64,000 nucleotides of DNA, taken from assembly GCF_000149955.1 (NCBI RefSeq), contig NC_030990.1, positions 930,001-994,000 of the forward strand, read 5' to 3'. Source of the stretch: Fusarium oxysporum f. sp. lycopersici 4287. Its lineage: Eukaryota; Ascomycota; Sordariomycetes; Hypocreales; Nectriaceae. The notes under the pieces were generated by a model. It was not told where the DNA came from. It saw only the letters and a program-made list of their open reading frames with translations, and made no database searches. Made by a program: the position numbers and the translations under genes. Positions 56,902 to 64,000 of the stretch are shown here, one piece after another. The stretch's first letter is position 1. The number at the start of each line of letters is the position of its first letter.

Positions 56902-57578
56902 ATGACCGACCATCTCCCTGCCCTCCCTGCCGAGTACGCCCGGGGCCTTGAGCTCATCGACGCTGCTCATGCCCAAGACTCAAGGACAGTCGAAGCCCCT
57001 GATGGAACTACGATCCCATTCGAGCTCAACTACGCCCAAAAGATGACCAAGTGGCTCGCCCGTCGATGCCCTGACGCCAGCCCCGTTCTCCAGCTCGCCT
57101 GTCGAGCACAACACTTCCGAAGGTAAGAGCCTGAAGCTCGTTCCAAGTCCCAAAGCTTACAAACATGCACAGATGGGAGATCCCTCGAAGCAGCTACCCA
57201 ATGACTCGTCCCGGCTACTTGACTTGGAGAGCAAAGCTCAAGGCTCAAGCCGCCGCTCAAGTTGCTGAGCTCCTCGCTTCTCCAGAGATTCAACCCCCCA
57301 TCCCCGAGGAGGACCGCGCTCGAGTGGCTGCCCTGATCCGCAAGGAGAACCTCAAGGCGGATGAAGAGACACAGGTTCTTGAGGACACAGCATGCCTGGT
57401 CTTTCTCGACGACCAATTCGATGACTTTGAGAAGAAGTCAGATCTGGACGAGGCAAAGATGATAGGCATCCTTCAGAAGACATGGGGCAAGATGGGAGAA
57501 AGGGGGCGGGAGCTAGCCCTCGAGATGAACCACAGCGATCGAGCCAAGGAGCTGATAGGAAAGGCACTTGCTGGCTGA
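56902..57578 (+). CDS. DUF4202-family protein
   Basis: Conserved protein of unknown function, found in bacteria and fungi. Exons 56902-57122 and 57173-57578 (intron donor GTAAGA, acceptor CACAG) give 208 residues. The family hallmark is the CRAQHFRRWEIPRSSYP block, which spans the intron. Further conserved-looking parts are FELNYAQKMTKWLARRCPDASPVLQLA, YLTWRAKLKAQAA, and a C-terminal helical region with LEDTACLVFLDDQFDDFEKK. The pattern of His, Arg and Asp/Glu resembles a small HD-like helical enzyme; that is inference. No signal peptide or membrane segment. Confidence 0.88.
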
Positions 57579-60500
57579 AAGAGTACAGTAAAGTACACTA
57601 CAGTACACTACAGTACACACACTACAATACACTTCGGACATGCACCTTGGCAGTTTACTCACTCGAGTTTGCCGAGACAAGACTTACGTACTAGCATATT
57701 TGGGACAGGCTACATGTACTGTATATCCAGTTCGAGATGTGACAGGCTTGCCAAGGATCTAAAGAGAACCCGCAGTACTGCATCCTCGGGAGAAGCCCAG
57801 TGACTCCTGTCACGATCCTGCACGAACGAGATCAAGCACACGAGCGGCGCAGAGACTTGCCAAGATCCACTAGATCCACGACGCACAGTATCCGTACAAT
57901 TCCTAGAGTATCATATCCCACCCTCCTTGCATCGCATTGGTTCAAGGGGGAGCCGAGCCTCACATTGGTTCCGGATTATATGTATGTATTGTATTGTATT
58001 GTATTGTATTGCATTGTATTGTATTGTAAAGCGAAGATAGTCGAATCGATGACACTAAGAAACCCTAAAATGTTGTCTCACAAAGTCCGACCAGATAAGG
58101 AGAGCCAGTATTCTGTTGTGTTGTATGGATCGCCAGGGTTGTGACGAGACTGAGCATGCAAGCCATGCAAGCCTAGCACTTGACATGTCCGTGATATTTC
58201 GGCCCCGGGACCCATTACCGATCCGAGACATTGCGACGGCAGCAGATCATTTCAACAGGGGCAGCAGATCTTGGTAAGAAACGGGTGTTTGTGTCACCCC
58301 AGAAGCTACCCCTGTTGTGGCGTTGCTGCGACGGAAGCCAAGGAACCGTCATGTTTGCCAGTCACCTTTGATTCATCGTTTCGTTTCGTTTCTTTTCTTT
58401 CGAGGGACCGCACCCAGATACGACACGATAGGAGGATCCCTGTGGCTATCCGTCACCCGCCAGCCCTACGACTATGCATCTGTCTCCTCTGACCATCGTT
58501 TCGTGGCTCGTGTGACACGACATTTGATCTATCAATTCGACTTATGCTTTCGACCGGTAGCACAAGAGATCCGGTGTGTCCTCGATCACGCACGTCCAAG
58601 GCTGCCACAAACATGCTCCTCCCTTTCATCATGTTCCCGACCTACTGGAACCTCACGCGCCTCATGTTTTCTCTTCTCTCTTTCGTGTCTCGCTAACCAA
58701 CTTAGGCTCGGGACACCCACCATCCGTAGGCAGGGCAAGTCTTTGTGGAAGACAATTGACAGTTGAGGCTCTCGGCTTCTTACATGATCGCTCCGAGAAA
58801 AACATATGTGATTAACAAGGCAATTTGCTCTGCAATCTGCAATGATGCCAGGTGCAGGAGCATGCTGCGTTGAGAGGGGAATTCGTCTGACTCCAAGTAT
58901 CCTCTTCATGTGTATGATTGGTTCCACTTCGAAACTGCAGTATGTGTAGGAGAGTGGCGCATATTTTATCCTCGACGTAAAGCTGCACATTCAACCATGA
59001 AGTCGTTACACTGTGATAGCTTGACGCTTGGTTAGATTTCCTTGGGGGTTGTTGTCCATCAAGACACTGAAATCACGGGTCCCTCACTTTTCCTCAGTAG
59101 CTTCGCTCCAAATTGTCAAATCATCGGACCCTCCAAGGCAAGGCAAGGCAAGGGAGGCTGTCAAACCCTTTTGTCGGTAGTTTGACAAAAGAGATCCGAT
59201 TGCCACTCCGAATCAGGCATGTAGTCTCAATGGCTCGCCAAAGAGCTACAATGTGCTGTAACCCTGCAGCCTTTCAGCCGGTTCCAAACACGAACCGTAC
59301 AATCAATCGTTATCAGGACAATTGTAGTGATTTTGTGGACCACCATGCGTGGCCCAACCCGCCTCAATATAAATGATATGATAGTGTTTGATCCATGAAC
59401 AGCGTTTTAAAGTTATATCGCTTACACAAGTGCAGTCGTGCTACACTCGCCGGACCGACTTGATCTGATAGTCATACATACTTGTCTTGGGGTTCCTGGA
59501 CCACGACAGACTTGACATTGCTTTTTTTTGACCCAAGATCGAAACAGTACTGTACAGGCCACAGCTGAAAACTGCGTCACCCATTCTCCACTCTGTTGAT
59601 AGGGGTTGTTCGAAGGAATGGTAACCGAGCCGCCAGAGCAGAGTTGCAGATCTAATCTTGAACTCTCTGGGATTGTTGGGTGTTGCCAATTTCAATCACT
59701 TTGAATACCTGGAACTGTCAGGGTTTCATAACCAATCAGAACAGCTAGAGGCACCCATCGCTTGCATACTCTTCAGCTATAACCAAGCGGCCAAGCTCTG
59801 CACTCATGGCTATTCCGCTAGGTTGCAAATTCCTGGGAGGCCCAGAACCTGCACCCCTCTGTCCTCAGTCCATCGCTGAACCTGAGCTTGGGCAAGTTGA
59901 GCAATCACATAGTAGAGCTGCTGTATCAAAAGGAGTTGTCTTGGAATCGTCAGCATTAGTGGTTACTTCGCATGTCCAGCCAGCAGAAAAACACTCGACT
60001 AATGCCAAGCGAAGCGTGTAGCCTGGTCCTCGTGGGTTCTGAAGCTGGAGTTGAGGGAGCTGAGCCAGACCCACAAACAATCCTTTATCAGACCGTAGTA
60101 ATTGGAAAGTATGTGATAGGTTTGTTGTCCGCATATCATCTAACAATGTCGTGATCCTAGGAGCCATAACAGCGTTGCACTTTGTTGGTCGACTATTCAT
60201 CTGCATCGCTACAATGCCAGGCCCGGCACGAGTCATGCCGAGTAAGAGTGTCGGCATCCATTGCATGCCATCTGTGGGGTTCTTTGTGTCGTCCCATGGA
60301 CCGGGCCCTGGCCCTCTTTGAACGGTGCCATCGCCTTGTTTGCTTTTCATGACCTTTGGCGGAGCGCATCCTGCTGTCACTCAAATCTCTGTGTTGTTAC
60401 TGTCAAACTGTAACATTGGTAGGCCTTATTCCTCTAGATATTTGCTGTAGATGAGAACGGATGCCAATAGGACAGTTCGATAGTGCCGGGGACGGTGGCA

Positions 60501-63500
60501 GAGATGCTGGCCCGAGCCGTCTGGACCCTCATTGAGACTATCGATATTGTTCTCGTCGAGTCAACTGACACCGGGTGGGTGGTTCCCAGATTGAGGCAAC
60601 CTGGTGGCTGTAGCTGTCATTAGTTTATGAGAGAACCGGCAGCTAAGAACCGTAGAATTGGGTCGTGAGGTCCGCACCCCTATCAATCTGGAAAAGACAT
60701 TAAAGATGTGAGGATTGACCAACCAAATTGCTGGAATCAGAACCAGACCCCTGTTGTGCCTCAGCTCTGATCCTGGAACAAGAGGCAACGATGCATTAGC
60801 GGACAAGCCTCTTTCCAGGCCCCCGTTAAATGTCTTGGACTTGAGGTGGTCTCGTGGGCCAACCATCACCTTTGTTGAGTAATATAAAAATGCCCATGAA
60901 GATCGTTCACGCTCTTGATCTGCGCCGGGGGTGGAGACAGCATAGAGGGAGATACCGGGGCTTCAGATAGAGGCACGGCACGAGGATATTCGTATACGGC
61001 AGAGAATAAACTCTTATGAGCTTCGGGATTGAACTCAAGTCGACGATACTTAGCGCAGTTGGCGAGCTGAAAGATGGCAGACCAGTGAACGGACTAAAGA
61101 ATTTAGTTAGATATCCAAGCGCTTTTGACGGGAACGCCGTCAGGTCCGTCCAAGGAACAGCAACCAGGTATGGATGGATACTGCAAGCCGCGGACGATGA
61201 CACGCAGCTAACAAGAACAGGGGCGTGAACAGCAAGACACAGGTTTGCAAGGGACCTGCACCACACCTGTGCTATCGTGAGTGGGCGTTGGTTTCCAGTG
61301 CACGGGAGTCGATCGACCGGGAGTGAGTACCTGGAACTTGGCGAGGGCTGCGGCAGCCGAGAGAGTACCACTGGATGCATGACGAGTGCTTGAGGTGCTT
61401 GAATGCGTGTGTGTATACATGCTTGTGCAACCATTAGCATGACGAGGTTGTCGCGAAATAGTTCTAATTGCGGATTGTGATAGCAAGTGGCTTCAATGGT
61501 TCGTTATCCTGCTCGAATTGTCAAGAGCCTCATTTTGGATATGTGTCGCCTTCTGTACCAAATAGACTGGGTACTCTCTGTATGCGGACACGGAAAATGA
61601 GGTTTCTTTACAGCTTAGCTGTGCAGTAGCACCACAGCTAGACTCGGACAGGCGTGGGATCTGCCCCAGAGCCAGACAGAGGGTATCGAATCGGTGGTTT
61701 TGGAGGGCGCTGGGATCCCGTACAGTCCCTCGAATGAAGTCTGTCGGTGAGTGAATGACGGGCAATTCAGTATAGTCTAGTGCATGCATGTAGCAGTCAG
61801 TGTCTAGACTCAATGATGCTGCTCCCTCCCGCTGAAGAAGAAAAGTGAGGGTTGTACAGGGGCAGGGGGGGTTGAGACAACCGAGACAAGGATGAGGTGC
61901 TAACTTAGAGGCTCGCTTAGCACTCATCACTTGTCACTTAGCCTCAACTCATCACTCACCCTGGAAAGTTTAGTTGTGTTTCGGCCTGACTGGGCATTGG
62001 ATCCAATGTCAAGATGGGCATTTTCAGAGAAACAAAGTGTCCATTGTGTGTAGAGGTATGGATGTAATGGAGGGTGTGGCAAGCTGAGAGGTACCTAACT
62101 GCCCTGTAAGGTACAGTAAGTACATTGGATGTGCGGAGGTTACGTAGGAGAGTACGACTATTATAAATTAAGTTTAGGTTGAGATGGATGGACGGAGGAA
62201 GGAGAACCAACCTCACCTTACCCTTTGCCTTACCTTACCTCTGGTCCTTCCAGTTACCTCCTTCTTCTACCTACCTTACTTTCTCACTGATTGACCACTT
62301 TTTCGCCTCAACCTTGACCCATGACTTCCCATCTATTATTGCTTCTTTGGAGCGTTACAATTTGAGGGAAGGTAGGTACTAATACTCTCGGTATACCTGC
62401 CTTTTGCCCGGAAATATAATACTTGCCCAGACCCTTCCTGCTTCATACATATCCTACCTATTTTTCTCTACCTATTGTTCACTGCATCCCCTTGTGTCTA
62501 TCTGTTTGTGATTGATATCAACACAACCTAAGAAAGACAGGTCAACTACCGAAGCCCCATCGCGTGCCTACTCTATTTTTATTCATATAAAATCACATCC
62601 TCCGTTGGCACTTTGTATTTCCTCTCCCTCTTCAATTACCCAGCCATTTTATACAAACAATATACCTACCTACCTATCTACCCTGGCCTAGCCTTTGCGA
62701 TTGCCCTCTACTGTCATTCTGTCAACCTCCACCAAACATCTTGCATACAATGGCTGTTTGCTCGATCAGCAAGTCTCCTACTGCATGAACTACTTCTATC
62801 CCAGAAATCTTATCATACTGTTTACATACCATCTCAACAAGCACATCAGGTCCAGATTTACACATCGTTGGTGTGTTTTAACTACCTTAGCATCTGACTT
62901 GAGGCAGCAAATATACCTACCTTATATACCGACGTATTGGAGGCACAACACAGTACAAATCAAGTCAAGTCGAAATATCACCGTGCGACACTCGCCTAAC
63001 TCGTCGTCCTCGGCCTCATTAATTGTCGACTTACACCGGGCCCATACAACCCACTCAACGCTGAACCCCGGTGCTTCGACCGGCCAATCACCATTTCAGG
63101 ACTTCTAGCTCATCTCTATTCTTTGACTATCCTACCTATCTCAGATTACACTACGCGCCCCATCAAAGTCATATCCGCCTTCTCGTCATTACTTCCACTG
63201 GTGGGACTCTCTCTAGTCTCTGCCAGTCCAGACTTATACTGCCGATCCTCTCGTGGGCCCTCCTGTTTCAACGCAATTCAATTCAACGAATTGGTGCCAA
63301 GTGAACTCAGGTACCCGCTATCGGGTCATCTTCTTCTTCTGGACCCTGAAGTTCTTGTGAGGGCTAGGATTTGGTGTTTCTGAGGACCGACCTTTTTCAG
63401 TGTGAGGTAGTTTGGCTACGAAAGACAGGCGCTCTTAAGCTACGTCTTTGACGCTTCATCTTCTGCAACCATCACGGATCTGAGCCCCCCTGAATTTTAT

Positions 63501-63575
63501 CACTTCTCAAGTCTGCAGCGAAACGGGTACCTTACTCTCATACCAGTCATAAAACAACTCCTACATTCAGCCACT
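57579..63575. other. 6-kb region without a recognised gene
   Basis: Frames of 60-180 codons occur on both strands, but none shows a domain, membrane pattern or splice structure I can support. 57583-57635 carries repeated CTACAGTACA and 57985-58027 a TATTG microsatellite. 62180-63575 is CT/TACC-rich, probably the long leader and promoter of the gene at the right edge. Confidence 0.45.
57985..58027. repeat. (TATTG)n microsatellite
   Basis: About eight TATTG units with one CATTG-type variant. Confidence 0.9.
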
Positions 63576-64000
63576 ATGTCAACACAGTTTCCAGTCGTAC
63601 GTGGTTTGCTTACCAAGCCTCCAAAACTTCGTACCAGACTAACGTATTAGTAGTTCCAACAAGACCAGTTTGACATTTTCGAATGGCATCCCAAGTTCCT
63701 GTCTTGCCTTCGGTACTTTATCGACCATGCTCAGTATAGCCCAGCAGTTCAAACTGTCGCTGCCTGCGTCAACATTCTCCTCCCTTTCCAGAAAGGAAAT
63801 CTACATCCCCTAACGCCGACACGCAATGGGCCCCCTTCATCTTCATCTTCCTCCAGAGCGTCAGTTTCTGGAAGTCTACCCCTGGGATCTACCTCAATAA
63901 CTCTCATTCCTTACATTCGCCGTCTCATAGTGACAGGTTTCGATACGCCTGCAGTTCTCCATGGATTCTTCGGTGACGATTGGGTGCTTGGCATTGGACG
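63576..64000 (+). CDS. unrecognised protein, 5' part only (runs off the right edge)
   Basis: Exon 1 63576-63596 encodes MSTQFPV. The intron 63597-63653 (donor GTACGT, CTAACG branch, TAG acceptor) joins in phase to exon 2, which stays open for 347 nt to the edge. Exon 2 begins FQQDQFDIFEWHPKF, continues with a helical stretch (CLRYFIDHAQYSPAVQTVAACVNILLPFQ), a Ser-rich linker and an IPYIRRLIVTGFDTPAVLHGFFGDDWVLGIG segment. Exon 2 has no internal ATG. I do not recognise the family. Codon use and splice consensus make it a likely real gene with a long leader. Confidence 0.7.

Noticed and set aside
59865..60380. 171-codon minus-strand frame
   Set aside because: No domain, signal or membrane pattern, and atypical composition; probably chance.
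1..64000. Transposons, CRISPR arrays, secondary-metabolite cluster
   Set aside because: No terminal repeats with transposase/integrase frames, no spaced direct-repeat array, and no PKS/NRPS/terpene enzymes.

Overview
This is a nuclear chromosome segment of a filamentous ascomycete, most likely a hypocrealean Sordariomycete of the Fusarium type. The evidence is the many short introns (about 47-118 nt, GTAAGT-like donors, CTAAC/CTGAC branch sites, AG acceptors), protein-coding exons on both strands, fungal-specific families (samB/Mub1, Aim6, fungal SCAP, a farnesylated mating-pheromone-type precursor) and long CT-rich leaders. I see no transposon, CRISPR array, rRNA or convincing tRNA. The genus is inferred from overall protein resemblance, not measured.

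Layout. 1-3902: vacuolar/lysosomal P5B ATPase (Ypk9 type), cut by the left edge and carrying a frame break near 711-736. 4454-4801 (-): a 59-aa complex I accessory subunit in three tiny exons. 5529-6617: a tail-anchored Ubc6/UBE2J-type E2. 7290-7694: a small membrane protein. 7695-10877: gene-poor with short repeats. 10878-16761 (-): Tfc3, the B-block-binding subunit of TFIIIC, with a GC-AG intron that sets its true start. 17498-18711: JMJD7-type JmjC hydroxylase, convergent with 18789-21573 (-), the Spb1 rRNA methyltransferase, which also has a GC-AG intron. 22233-25092: Mgm1/OPA1 dynamin. 25519-27029 (-): Zrg17-type zinc transporter subunit, divergent from 27689-28729, an unknown two-TM protein. 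28730-32076: intergenic and leader. 32077-34038: samB/Mub1 MYND protein. 35115-36462 (-): Ebp2. 36974-38020 (-): Aim6-type phosphodiesterase, divergent from 38891-39495, cyanase. 40199-40378: a three-repeat CaaX pheromone-precursor-like gene. 41384-42333: basic coiled-coil protein. 44709-48222: SCAP. 51854-52774: divergent 14-3-3-like protein. 53846-55306 (-): acidic Myb-like protein with a degenerate ~168-nt tandem repeat upstream. 56902-57578: DUF4202 protein. 57579-63575: no gene seen. 63576 to the right edge: first two exons of an unrecognised gene.

Themes. Most genes are housekeeping: ribosome biogenesis (Spb1, Ebp2), Pol III transcription (Tfc3), mitochondria (Mgm1, the complex I subunit), ER and sterol homeostasis (Ubc6-type E2, SCAP), and metal handling (Ypk9, Zrg17). 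They do not form a pathway cluster. The most distinctive locus is the 59-aa protein at 40199-40378: three near-identical blocks each end in C-(S/T)-V-M, but only the last is a real C-terminal CaaX box. Three near-identical GAACAATAT elements lie upstream, with the AACAAT core that HMG-box proteins such as MAT1-2-1 could recognise.
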